From the NCBI RefSeq assembly GCF_002086125.1, contig NZ_MVHG01000001.1, forward strand, positions 158,724-222,723: 64,000 bases of DNA, given 5' to 3'. A model generated the notes under the pieces. It ran no database searches and was not told where the DNA came from. It was given only the letters and a program-made list of their open reading frames with translations. This DNA comes from Mycobacterium arosiense ATCC BAA-1401 = DSM 45069. Its GTDB lineage: Bacteria; Actinomycetota; Actinomycetes; Mycobacteriales; Mycobacteriaceae. Every line of letters starts with the position of its first letter. Positions within the stretch are counted from its first letter, which is position 1. Made by a program: the position numbers and the translations under genes. Shown piece by piece: positions 55,319 through 63,775 of the stretch.

Positions 55319-55648
55319 TAGCCTTTGTTTTTGCCTGAATACGCTTGCTGAACTTTTATTGATACTAGACAACATTCTAGATAATTTCCCTGCTCAACGG
55401 CGCGAATGGCCGACTGCTACGGTCAGCCACCCACGTTTGCCACTATCGATCACTGTTCCCAGACGCGGCCGGTTGAAACCTTCGACCGAGGGCGCAGCCC
55501 GCCAAAACTTCTTGGGAGGAGATGGGGCACCGTCGGCACTCCCTTGCGCGCACACCGTGGAAATGGAGTAGCCGCCTACTCTAGACGGCTCACTTCGCCG
55601 CGCCGGAGACTATTAGCGTTCTCTTCTCCTCTGGCGAAAGGTTCAGCC
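55319..55648. other. 330-bp region, low-GC left part
   Basis: The first ~80 bp are AT-rich and continuous with the zinc-ribbon ORF; the rest is the upstream region of the gene at 55649. I see no gene or RNA here. Confidence 0.45.
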
Positions 55649-55957
55649 ATGACCATCATCGCTACTACGATCGTCCATCCGAACCCTGGGGTTACCTGGG
55701 ACGACATCCAGAAGCAGCTGAAGCGAGCGACCGGACTTGTCCGCAAACATGGCGCGGAGAACGTCACCGCGCTGGTCAACATGATCGGAGGCCAGGGCAC
55801 CAATGCGATCGGTCTGCTGATGACCGCCCAGGACTGGGCCACCTATGGCCAGATCCAGCAGAGCCTGAGTACCGACCCCGATTACCAGGGCCTTCTCATC
55901 GACGCGGGCCAAATTGCCACGTGGGAGAACTACGTGAGCCAGACGATCGAGGTCTAG
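55649..55957 (+). CDS. hypothetical protein, possible dimeric alpha/beta-barrel
   Basis: A 102-aa protein with strand-helix-strand alternation: IIATTIVHPNPGVTWDDIQK, then LVRKHGAENVTALVNMIGGQ, IGLLMTAQDWATYGQIQQSL and TDPDYQGLLIDAGQIATWEN. This fits a ferredoxin-like/dimeric barrel fold as used in small monooxygenases and heme-binding proteins, but I do not recognise the family. No signal peptide. It follows a short GCGAAAGG site and stands alone in the island, 5' of tRNA-Arg in opposite orientation. Confidence 0.7.
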   Translation: MTIIATTIVHPNPGVTWDDIQKQLKRATGLVRKHGAENVTALVNMIGGQGTNAIGLLMTAQDWATYGQIQQSLSTDPDYQGLLIDAGQIATWENYVSQTIEV

Positions 55958-56034
55958 CAACACGGCCAAGTAATCAGGTGATCCGTCGGTGGGGCGTTCG
56001 GTGCCGTCGATCGTCGGCCCGCCCGCCAATCGCG

Positions 56035-56061
56035 TAGGTAGTCAGCAAGACTGATTACCTA
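56035..56061. repeat. imperfect 11-bp inverted repeat
   Basis: TAGGTAGTCAG (56035-56045) and CTGATTACCTA (56051-56061) pair at 10 of 11 positions around CAAGA. A further GTAATCAG at 55970-55977 is the reverse complement of CTGATTAC at 56051-56058. It may be a weak terminator for the gene ending at 55957 or part of an integration junction near tRNA-Arg. Confidence 0.45.
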
Positions 56062-56186
56062 GCGATTAGGCGCCCGGTCTTGGGCTGGACGTCGCCGGCC
56101 CACCGGCGGGGCGCGGGGTGCCGCGGAGCCTCCGGGCTCTGCGGGCCCCGCATCGATCATCAGCCGACGTCATACACGAATCTCGG

Positions 56187-56260
56187 TGCCCCCGGCACGA
56201 CTCGAACGTGCGACCTAGGGATTAGAAGGCCCTTGCTCTATCCACCTGAGCTACGGAGGC
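56187..56260 (-). tRNA. tRNA-Arg (TCT)
   Basis: Minus-strand cloverleaf: acceptor GCCTCCG/CGGGGGC (one G-T pair), D-arm GCTC...GAGC, loop CTTCTAA (anticodon TCT), T-loop TTCGAGT, discriminator A at 56187. No CCA is encoded. The last pair of the anticodon stem is C-T. Its 3' end faces the 53.1-56.1 kb island, the usual orientation for a tRNA-targeted insertion. Confidence 0.93.
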
Positions 56261-56448
56261 AATGCGCAGGTCAGTCTATCCAACCGCGGTCAGGTGACCC
56301 GATTCCCGTCCGCCACGCGCACGAAAACCCTTCCCGCGCCGCGTTTATCGGTTATCGTGAGGACTCTCGACACACGTGCGACATCGGCCGGTCATGGGCC
56401 GTTAACCGCAACGAGGCGTGTGCATAACGTTCCAGAGGTGACGTTGCA

Positions 56449-57696
56449 ATGAGCGCGGCCAGTAAGCAAGCCTCCCCCTGTTCGTGGGCGGGTGCCCAGA
56501 TGGCACGGCTGGCGGCCGAAGCCCGGGACGTCTGCCAACTCGGCAACTTGGTGCTGCGCGGCGGGCCTTTCGCGCTGGGCTGCTTCGCCGGCTGGCTTTC
56601 CACGGAGTTTCCCCCGCTCGTGGTGACCGGGCACGCGCTCTCGCGCGTCTCGCACCCGTCCGTCGGTCGGGTCGGCATGTCGCTGGCCGCCCAGCGGGCG
56701 GATCGAACCCTGACCGCCGCGCTCGAGGAGGCTTTGGGCCCCGAGTATCGCGAACAGGTTTGTCATCCCGCCGCCGTCGGCGCCCTGTGCGCCCCGCGCG
56801 GTCGACTGTTGGGCAGGCCGGGGCCGCATCGTCGGTATGCGGCCCAGACTTCCGACATCTCCTACGGTCCGATCCCGCGCGACAACCTGCTGGACGTCTG
56901 GCGGCGCGACGATTTGACACCCGGTTGCCGGGCGCCCGTGCTGATCCAGGTGCCGGGCGGGGCATGGGCGCTCAACGGCCGGCGTCCGCAGGCCTACACG
57001 CTGATGAGCCGAATGGTCCAACTCGGCTGGATCTGCGTCTCTATCGACTACAGCAAAAGCCCGCGCGCCACCTTCCCCGCGCACCTCATCGACGTCAAAA
57101 GGGCGATCGCGTGGGTCCGCGAGAACATCGCCGATTACGGCGGCGACCCCGACTTCATCGCGATCACCGGCGGCTCGGCGGGCGGCCACCTGGCCTCCCT
57201 GGCCGCGTTGACCCCGAATGACCCGACGTTCCAGCCCGGCTTTGAAGACGCCGACACCACCGTGCAAGCGGTAGCGCCCTACTACGGCGTCTACGACTTC
57301 ACCGACTTCGAGAACATGCACCCACTGATGCTGCCGTTCCTCGAACAGTTCGTGATGAAGGCCCGCTACGCCGACGAGCCCGAGCGCTTCACGGCGGCGT
57401 CGCCGGTTTCCTACGTGCACGCCGACGCGCCGCCCTTCTTCGTGCTGCACGGCCGGAAGGACGAATTGGTGCCCAGCGGCCAGGCTCGCGCTTTCTGCGC
57501 GGCGTTGCGCACGGCCGGCGCCGCCACGGTGGGGCACGCCGAACTCGGCAATGCCCACCACGCTTTCGACATCACGCCGACCGTCCGATCGCGGCTGGCC
57601 GCCGATGCGGTCGCCGATTTCCTCGGTGTCGTGTACGGGCGGCGCGTCAGCTCTCTGCTCGATTCGCTGCCCCTGTCGGCCACCTCCGCCGGTTGA
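56449..57696 (+). CDS. lipQ: alpha/beta-hydrolase esterase/lipase LipQ
   Basis: A 415-aa carboxylesterase of the hormone-sensitive-lipase-like group, matching M. tuberculosis Rv2485c. The oxyanion segment is VPGGAWALNGRR (Pro replaces the usual His of HGG), the nucleophile is Ser243 in TGGSAGGH, Asp is in LHGRKDELVPSG and His in GNAHHAFD. The N-terminal ~130 residues are a family-specific extension. Start ATG 56449. It is followed by a WS/DGAT and plsC on the same strand, a lipid-metabolism neighbourhood. Confidence 0.92.
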   Translation: MSAASKQASPCSWAGAQMARLAAEARDVCQLGNLVLRGGPFALGCFAGWLSTEFPPLVVTGHALSRVSHPSVGRVGMSLAAQRADRTLTAALEEALGPEYREQVCHPAAVGALCAPRGRLLGRPGPHRRYAAQTSDISYGPIPRDNLLDVWRRDDLTPGCRAPVLIQVPGGAWALNGRRPQAYTLMSRMVQLGWICVSIDYSKSPRATFPAHLIDVKRAIAWVRENIADYGGDPDFIAITGGSAGGHLASLAALTPNDPTFQPGFEDADTTVQAVAPYYGVYDFTDFENMHPLMLPFLEQFVMKARYADEPERFTAASPVSYVHADAPPFFVLHGRKDELVPSGQARAFCAALRTAGAATVGHAELGNAHHAFDITPTVRSRLAADAVADFLGVVYGRRVSSLLDSLPLSATSAG

Positions 57697-57836
57697 GGGC
57701 CGGCTGAGTCCGCGGACCCGTACTCGCCGCTCCTTTCACCAGCGTGGTAACCCGACTAGCGTTGTGTAGACCATTGGGGTTGGTGGTTTAAGGCGGGAGG
57801 CTTGAGCGACGGTGACAACGTTGGCGCGTCGAGCTG

Positions 57837-59312
57837 ATGACCATGACTGAATCCGTCGAGGCGGCCAAGTTGTCCGACGAGCTCGGGCCGGTCGACTACC
57901 TACTGCACAGGGGCGAGGCAAACCCCCGCACCCGGTCGGGAATCATGGCCCTGGAGCTGCTGGACACCACGCCGGAATGGGAACACTTCCGGAACCGATT
58001 CGAAAACGCTTCCCGACGGGTGCTGCGGTTGCGGCAAAAGGTCGTCGTGCCCACGCTGCCGACGGCGTCGCCGCGCTGGGTGGTCGATCCCGATTTCAAC
58101 TTGGATTTTCATGTGCGCCGGGTGCGTGTGTCCGAACCCGGCACGCTGCGTGAGGTATTCGATCTGGCCGAGCTCATCCTGCAGTCGCCGATGGACATTT
58201 CGCGACCGCTGTGGACGGCCACCCTCGTCGAGGGCCTGGCCGACGGAAAGGCCGCGACGCTGCTGCATGTGAGCCACGCCGTCACCGACGGCGTGGGCGG
58301 GGTGCAGATGTTCGCCGAGATCTATGACCTCGAGCGCAATCCGCCGGCCAAGCCGGCGCCGCCGCTGCCCGTGCCGCAGGACCTGACGTCCAACGACCTG
58401 ATGCGCCAGGGCATTAACCAGTTGCCCTTCGCCGTGGTCGGCGGCGTCGTGAGCGCGCTGTCCGGGGCGGTATCGGCGGCCGGGCGGGCCATCCTGGAGC
58501 CGACGGCCACCGTCTCGGGGATCGTCGGGTACGCTATGTCGGGCATGCGGGTGCTCAACCGGGCCGCCGAGCCGTCGCCGCTGCTGCGGCGACGCAGCCT
58601 GGCCACCCGCAGCGAGGCGATTGACATCCCACTCGCCGATCTGCACAAGGCCGCGAAAGCCGGTGGCGGGTCGATCAACGACGCCTACCTCGCCGGACTG
58701 TGTGGCACCCTGCGCCGTTACCACGAGGCGTTCGGCGTGCCGATCAGCACGCTGCCGATGGCGGTCCCGGTCAACCTGCGGGCGGAGGCGGATACGGCCG
58801 GCGGCAACCGGTTCACCGGCGTCAACCTGGCGGCGCCGATCGGCACCGTGGACCCCGTCTCCCGGATGAAGAAGATTCGCGCCCAGATGACACAGCGCCG
58901 CGACGAGCCCGCCATGAACATCATCGGGTCGGTGGCGCCGGTGCTCAGCGTCCTGCCGACCGCGGTGCTGGAAGGCATCACCGGGTCGGTGATCGGCTCC
59001 GACGTGCAGGCCAGCAACGTCCCGGTCTATCCGGGCGACACCTACATTGCCGGGGCAAAAGTGTTGCGGCAGTACGGCATCGGTCCGCTGCCCGGCGTGG
59101 CGATGATGGTGGTGCTGATCTCGCGGGGCGGGTGGTGCACCATCACCATGCGCTACGACCGGGCCGCTGTGCGAAACGAGGCGTTGTTCGCCCAATCCCT
59201 GCTGGAGGGTTTCGACGAGATCCTGGCGCTGGCCGGTGACCCGCCACCGCAGGCGGTGCCCGCCTCGTTCATCGAGTCCGCCGTGTCCACTCGATCGGTG
59301 GCGGGGTCATGA
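57837..59312 (+). CDS. WS/DGAT-family diacylglycerol acyltransferase (Rv2484c ortholog)
   Basis: A 491-aa wax ester synthase/triacylglycerol synthase. The condensation motif HHxxxDG appears as SHAVTDG (His147, Asp151), so the first His is replaced by Ser while the catalytic second His stays. Also seen: PLDxxL-like LGPVDYLLHRGEANPRTRSG at the N-terminus, GGGSINDAYLAGLCG near 275, and the C-terminal SNVPVYPGDTYIAGAKVL. Same length as M. tuberculosis Rv2484c. It makes triacylglycerol or wax from acyl-CoA at the membrane face. The stop overlaps plsC by 4 bp. Confidence 0.92.
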   Translation: MTMTESVEAAKLSDELGPVDYLLHRGEANPRTRSGIMALELLDTTPEWEHFRNRFENASRRVLRLRQKVVVPTLPTASPRWVVDPDFNLDFHVRRVRVSEPGTLREVFDLAELILQSPMDISRPLWTATLVEGLADGKAATLLHVSHAVTDGVGGVQMFAEIYDLERNPPAKPAPPLPVPQDLTSNDLMRQGINQLPFAVVGGVVSALSGAVSAAGRAILEPTATVSGIVGYAMSGMRVLNRAAEPSPLLRRRSLATRSEAIDIPLADLHKAAKAGGGSINDAYLAGLCGTLRRYHEAFGVPISTLPMAVPVNLRAEADTAGGNRFTGVNLAAPIGTVDPVSRMKKIRAQMTQRRDEPAMNIIGSVAPVLSVLPTAVLEGITGSVIGSDVQASNVPVYPGDTYIAGAKVLRQYGIGPLPGVAMMVVLISRGGWCTITMRYDRAAVRNEALFAQSLLEGFDEILALAGDPPPQAVPASFIESAVSTRSVAGS

Positions 59313-60976
59313 GCGCCCCGAAGCAGAAGGGGGGCAAGGGCGAAACCGCTGGAGCGGACCCGCGGTTGCCCGGCTCGGTGGCCGAGATCATGGCCAGCCC
59401 CGAAGGATCGAAGATCGGTGCGTTTTTCGACCTGGATGGCACGCTGGTCGCCGGGTTCACCGCGATCATCCTGACCCAGGAGCGGCTGCTGCGCCGCGAC
59501 ATGGGCGTCGGGGAGCTGCTCGGCATGGTGCAGGCCGGCCTGAGTCACACCCTCGGGCGGCTCGAGTTCGAGGACCTCATCGGCAAGGCCGCCGCCGCGC
59601 TGACCGGGCGACTGCTCGACGACCTGGAAGAGGTCGGCGAGCGAATGTTCGTCCAGCGCATCGAGTCCCGGATCTACCCGGAGATGCGCGAGCTGGTGCG
59701 CGCTCACATGGCCCGCGGCCACACCGTGGTGCTCAGCTCGTCGGCGCTGACCATCCAGGTCAATCCGGTCGCGCGGTTCCTCGGCATCCCCAACATGCTC
59801 ACCAACAAGTTCGAGACCACCGAGGACGGCATGCTCACCGGTGGCGTCGAAAAGCCGATCCTGTGGGGCCCGGGCAAAGCCGCTGCGGTACAACGCTTTG
59901 CCGCCGAGCATGACATCGATCTCAAGGACAGTTACTTCTACGCCGACGGTGACGAGGACGTCGCCCTGATGTATCTGGTCGGCAATCCCAGGCCGACGAA
60001 TCCCGAAGGGAAGATGGCCGCGGTGGCCAACCGCCGTGGTTGGCCGATCCTGAGATTCAGCAGCCGCGGTCCGGTGGGTCTGCGGCGCCAGCTGCGCACG
60101 CTCGCCGGCTTCGGCTCGATGTTCCCGGTTGCCGCCGGCGCGGTGGGCATCGGGGTGCTGACCCGCAACCGGCGGCGCGGCGTCAACTTTTTCACCTCCA
60201 ACTTCTCGCAATTGGCGCTCGCGATCGCGGGCGTGCAGCTTAATGTCATCGGTAAGGAAAATCTGACCGCGCAACGCCCCGCGGTCTTCATCTTCAATCA
60301 CCGCAACCAGGTTGACCCCGTCATCACCGGCGCCCTGGTGCGCGACAACTGGGTGGGTGTGGGCAAAAAGGAGCTGCAGAAGGACCCCGTCATGGGCACG
60401 CTCGGCAGGCTGGTCGACGGCGTGTTCATCGACCGCGACGATAAGGCCGCCGCGGTGGAGATGCTGCACGAGGTCGAAGACCGTGCGCGCAAGGGTCTTT
60501 CGATCGTGATCGCTCCGGAGGGCACCCGCGTCGACACCACCGAGGTCGGCCCATTCAAGAAGGGGCCTTTCCGGATTGCGATGGCCGCGGGCATCCCGAT
60601 CGTTCCGATCGTGATCCGCAACGCCGAACTCGTTGCCGCCCGGAACTCGACGGTCATCAACCCGGGCACCGTCGACGTCGCGGTGTTTCCGCCGATCTCG
60701 GTGCAGGACTGGACGCTTGACACGCTGCCGGACCGCATTGCCGAAGTGCGCCAGCTGTACCTGGATACGCTGGCCAACTGGCCCGTCGGCGAACTGCCCG
60801 AGGTCGACCTGTACGCCGAGAAGAAGGCGGCCGACAAGGCGCGAAGCCGGACCGCCGAAGCGCCCGCCAAGAAGCCGGCCGCGAAGAAGGCGCCCGCGAA
60901 GAAGGCTTCGGCCAAGAAGGCCGCGTCGAAAGCCAAGGCGTCCCAGGCAACTCCGCCGCACCGAGGGCATCCGTGA
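59309..60976 (+). CDS. plsC: bifunctional HAD phosphatase / lysophosphatidic acid acyltransferase
   Basis: A 555-aa fusion, matching M. tuberculosis Rv2483c. The N-terminal HAD-IB phosphatase (~35-260) has FFDLDGTLVAG (Asp41, Asp43), a Ser in LSSSALTIQ and YADGDEDVALM. The C-terminal 1-acylglycerol-3-phosphate acyltransferase (~300-500) has NHRNQVD (His331, Asp336) and APEGTRVDTTEVGPFKKGPF. A Lys/Ala-rich tail with PAKK/APAKKA repeats ends the protein. Its role is phosphatidic acid synthesis for phospholipid and triacylglycerol. It should act after PlsB2, whose gene normally follows but is only a remnant here. Confidence 0.94.
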   Translation: MSAPKQKGGKGETAGADPRLPGSVAEIMASPEGSKIGAFFDLDGTLVAGFTAIILTQERLLRRDMGVGELLGMVQAGLSHTLGRLEFEDLIGKAAAALTGRLLDDLEEVGERMFVQRIESRIYPEMRELVRAHMARGHTVVLSSSALTIQVNPVARFLGIPNMLTNKFETTEDGMLTGGVEKPILWGPGKAAAVQRFAAEHDIDLKDSYFYADGDEDVALMYLVGNPRPTNPEGKMAAVANRRGWPILRFSSRGPVGLRRQLRTLAGFGSMFPVAAGAVGIGVLTRNRRRGVNFFTSNFSQLALAIAGVQLNVIGKENLTAQRPAVFIFNHRNQVDPVITGALVRDNWVGVGKKELQKDPVMGTLGRLVDGVFIDRDDKAAAVEMLHEVEDRARKGLSIVIAPEGTRVDTTEVGPFKKGPFRIAMAAGIPIVPIVIRNAELVAARNSTVINPGTVDVAVFPPISVQDWTLDTLPDRIAEVRQLYLDTLANWPVGELPEVDLYAEKKAADKARSRTAEAPAKKPAAKKAPAKKASAKKAASKAKASQATPPHRGHP

Positions 60977-61066
60977 ACCGGCCGCGGATACCAGCGCCAT
61001 CCTCGCCGGGACGGACTCGCCGATATTGGCCTCGATGACCACGCCGGTCGAGATGGACCTGATGAT
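60969..61066 (+). pseudogene. plsB2: 5' remnant of plsB2 (glycerol-3-phosphate acyltransferase)
   Basis: Directly at the plsC stop, another frame reads REPAADTSAILAGTDSPILA then SMTTPVEMDLMI, which matches the N-terminus of mycobacterial PlsB2 (M. tuberculosis Rv2482c, which follows plsC there). After about 33 codons similarity ends abruptly near 61066, and the sequence becomes the 3' flank of a PPE gene. The expected start codon position now reads ATC (60969). The remaining ~750 residues are not in the window. Confidence 0.72.
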
Positions 61067-61101
61067 CGTTGAGCGGCGTCATGACCAGGTGCCGCGTAGG
61101 G

Positions 61102-62475
61102 CTATTTGTGGGTTGCCTCCTGGATCAAGGTGGCGGCCGTGCGCTTGAGGACGTCGCGCTGTCTGGTCACATCGGCTATCGCCTTGCGCAGCTGGTTGAG
61201 CTCGTCGCGCTCGCTGGTCAGGTCGTCGTCAGGCTCGGTCGGTTCGATCCACCGGCCGGCGGGGTCGTCGTGCATCCCCGACTCTCCGGCGACTGCCGGA
61301 ATCATCTTGTGGCGTGCACCTGCCCGCAGCCGGCCCTGGTCGCCGCGCGGCGCATTGACGACGCCGGCGACCGGGCCCATCGTCGGCATACCGCCATAGA
61401 AAGCCTCCGTCCGCGGCAGCGCTTCCAGCCCGGCGCTGGAAGATTCGGACGCAGCCAACCGAATCGGGGTGGACGTGTCCCACGTTTGCGGCACCGACAG
61501 CCCGCCGACCGACGCCGACCGGCCCAGACCGGCAGATACCCCGTTGCCCAGGCCCGCCGCGGCGGGGCCGCCCACTCCGGTGCTGGACGCAAGCGCCGAG
61601 CCCGGCACGTCAGATGCCGCCGACGCGGCGTCCGCCGGCGCCGAGAGTGCACTGATCAACGGATTCCAGGCCGCGGCGACCGGGGGGTCGAGGGTCAGCA
61701 TGGCCCCGGACGCATCGAAGTTCAAGCCTTCCGAAAGTATTTGGTAGCCAACGGTATTCGCACTAAAGTTGTTGAACAAGTCCAAGAGCGAGGTGGGCGC
61801 CGACGATGTTTGCGACGATCCGGACGAGGCCCCCGCCGACGCGCTCTGCAGCATGCTGGGCACATTCGACAGTGCTGATTGCGTACCCGGGCCCGCGGCC
61901 GAGGCGGCGGCCTTGCCCACGGCGGTACCCTGATTGCTGGTCCCATCCGGATTCGTGGTCTGCGGCGGCGCACTGAACGGGGTCAGCCTCGTCGCCGCCG
62001 CCGACGCCTCCGCATAACCCTGCATCATCGACACATCCTGAGCCCACATCTGCCCATACTGCGCCTCAGTCGCCGCGATTGCCGGAGTGTTCTGCCCGAA
62101 AACGTTGGTAGCCACCAACGATGCCAGCAACGCTCGATTCAGCTCGATCTCCGCCGGCGGCACCGTCGCCGCAAAAGCCGCCTCATAAGCCGCCGCCGCG
62201 ATCCCGACCTGACTAGCCGTACGCCCCGCCAACTCCGCAGTACTATTCATCCACGACACATACGGAGCCACCGCGGCCACCATCGACAACGACGACGGAC
62301 CCAACCACGGCCCACCCGCCAACTCCGACACCACCGCCCGATACGACGACGCCACAGAACTCAACGTCTGCGCCAACGCATCCCACGCAGCAGCCGCCCC
62401 CACCAACGGACCCGACCCCGCACCCGCATACATCCGACCCGAATTCACCTCGGGCGGTAGGACCGCAAAATCCAC
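61102..62475 (-). CDS. PPE family protein (PPE-SVP subgroup)
   Basis: A 457-aa PPE protein, probably exported by an ESX type VII system with a PE partner. The ~180-residue PPE domain starts [20 protein letters not shown], has a WLGPSS bend and the conserved [21 protein letters not shown] Ser/Ala-rich linker follows, then GLSVPQTW near residue 330, which defines the SVP group. The last ~75 residues are atypical: charged ([20 protein letters not shown]) and predicted to be coiled-coil. No PE gene is adjacent. It lies just beyond the plsB2 breakpoint and is transcribed toward it. Confidence 0.94.
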   Translation of the reverse strand: MDFAVLPPEVNSGRMYAGAGSGPLVGAAAAWDALAQTLSSVASSYRAVVSELAGGPWLGPSSLSMVAAVAPYVSWMNSTAELAGRTASQVGIAAAAYEAAFAATVPPAEIELNRALLASLVATNVFGQNTPAIAATEAQYGQMWAQDVSMMQGYAEASAAATRLTPFSAPPQTTNPDGTSNQGTAVGKAAASAAGPGTQSALSNVPSMLQSASAGASSGSSQTSSAPTSLLDLFNNFSANTVGYQILSEGLNFDASGAMLTLDPPVAAAWNPLISALSAPADAASAASDVPGSALASSTGVGGPAAAGLGNGVSAGLGRSASVGGLSVPQTWDTSTPIRLAASESSSAGLEALPRTEAFYGGMPTMGPVAGVVNAPRGDQGRLRAGARHKMIPAVAGESGMHDDPAGRWIEPTEPDDDLTSERDELNQLRKAIADVTRQRDVLKRTAATLIQEATHK

Positions 62476-62690
62476 TGAACACCTCCGTAACAGTCACCGC
62501 GACGCCGAACGAAACGGCCCCGATTCAAGTCGATGGCGCGGCAGTGTGGTTGTACGCGTTGGCTTTTGGGCTACCGTGCGCTGCCACACGCGAATCGGTA
62601 AACAGCCGCCTCGCCCCCCGTGTCGACGTTTGAGCGACGGCCGCGCACTGCACCGACCGACAGCCCCAAGCTGCCGTACCGGCCCCTGAC

Positions 62691-62720
62691 TCACGTTGAC
62701 TCACGTTGACTCACGTTGCC
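62691..62720. repeat. three tandem 10-bp repeats TCACGTTGAC
   Basis: Copies at 62691-62700 and 62701-62710 are exact; the third (62711-62720) ends GCC. The preceding GAC extends the periodicity. A one-helical-turn period suggests cooperative binding of a regulator on one DNA face, upstream of the PPE gene. Confidence 0.75.
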
Positions 62721-62737
62721 GGACTGCGTGTTTCGAC

Positions 62738-62785
62738 AATGCCTCCTACTATTCCTATCGGTTGATAGGAATAGTAGGAGGCATT
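62738..62785. repeat. 22-bp perfect inverted repeat with GGTT loop
   Basis: 62738-62759 and 62764-62785 are exact reverse complements separated only by GGTT; the outer arm reads AATGCCTCCTACTATT and the inner end CCTATC. The stem is AT-richer than the surroundings. No T-run follows on either strand, so it is not a standard terminator. It is flanked by direct repeats GTGTTTCGAC. Confidence 0.92.
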
Positions 62786-63012
62786 TGGATCAGGCTTATG
62801 AGCATCGTGTTTCGACCGCGTTTCAAAAACCCCGCGCGCGTGCGGCACCAAAGGTGCGCAGCCACAGCGGCATTGGGCGATGAGCCAGGGTGGCGCAATC
62901 GAAACTTCGGACCTCGGCGGCAAATCGATCAGGCGCCGCAATGCCCGCCATACATCCAGCGTGACGGCGCGACCTCTGGTTCAAAACCGGTCTGCCGCAA
63001 ACTTGGCCTGCG

Positions 63013-63720
63013 CTACCCGGCCATGTCGAGCGCCAGCTGGTCGCGGATGCGGTGGGCCTTCACCTTCAAAGCGGCCGTACATCCCGCGGTGAGCGCACGA
63101 AGGCAGGAGTCGGCGATGCCTGTGGCGATGGCACCGGGTCCGGCCTCGGCCACCCACTCGGGGCTATCCGCGCGGATCTGGATCGAGGTCTCGACGAAGT
63201 GGAACGGCAACTCCGTCACGACGGTCATTTCGATCTTGTGCTTGTTCTTCCACAGATTCGAGTCGGCGCACGTCTGCCGCGCGAGCGTGCGGTAGCACTC
63301 GCGCAGGTATTCGCGGCGAGATTCGAAATGGGGGAATTTGGTACCGCGGATCTCCGGAAGTTGGAACAGCGCACCGAGATTCCATCGGCCCGCCAGCAAC
63401 TGATGCGAGTCGTACCAGACCATGACATAGAGGCGACTCGCCGGGGAGCTGGGGTAGTCGGACAGTCGCTGTGCCAGCCTTGCCGAGGCGTCGACGGTGC
63501 GGACCAGCAAGTTGTCGAGAATGTCGTCCTTTGTCTGGAAGTGGTGATAGATGCTGCTTTGCCGGATGCCCACGGCATCGGCAATCGCCCGTGTCGATGT
63601 TGCGGTGTACCCGTACGCGGTAAACAGCTCGGCGGCGGCGTCGAGGATTTCCTCTCGTGGGGTCTCACCAGGCCTGCGCTGATCGATGATCCTGGGACGT
63701 CCGCGTCGGACTGCTGTCAT
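63013..63720 (-). CDS. TetR family transcriptional regulator
   Basis: A 235-aa regulator. The N-terminal basic stretch RRGRPRIID is followed by the TetR helix-turn-helix at ~22-68 (EEILDAAAELFTAYGYTATS, RAIADAVGIRQSSIYHHF, QTKDDILDNLL). The ligand domain (~75-235) contains YVMVWYDSHQLLAGRWNLGA and RGTKFPHFESRREYLRECYR, not recognised as a named subfamily. ATG 63720 is preferred over TTG 63726. An insertion sequence begins ~55 bp upstream, so its promoter may be disrupted or replaced. Targets are unknown; the PPE gene 0.5 kb downstream is one candidate. Confidence 0.9.
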   Translation of the reverse strand: MTAVRRGRPRIIDQRRPGETPREEILDAAAELFTAYGYTATSTRAIADAVGIRQSSIYHHFQTKDDILDNLLVRTVDASARLAQRLSDYPSSPASRLYVMVWYDSHQLLAGRWNLGALFQLPEIRGTKFPHFESRREYLRECYRTLARQTCADSNLWKNKHKIEMTVVTELPFHFVETSIQIRADSPEWVAEAGPGAIATGIADSCLRALTAGCTAALKVKAHRIRDQLALDMAG

Positions 63721-63775
63721 CCACAAGAGGATGCCACCAACTCGCCGCGAACCGCTCGGTGAGCTGGGGACGCTA

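Larger units (their letters stand above)
62476..63012. other. 537-bp intergenic region with a strong hairpin and tandem repeats
   Basis: Upstream region of the PPE gene and downstream region of the TetR gene. Besides the two elements listed separately, GTGTTTCGAC occurs twice (62728-62737 and 62807-62816), flanking the hairpin in the same orientation. No open frame here is convincing. Confidence 0.55.

Noticed and set aside
60840..60960. Lys/Ala repeat tract at the end of plsC as a possible separate repeat element
   Set aside because: It is the in-frame basic C-terminal tail of PlsC, common in mycobacterial proteins.
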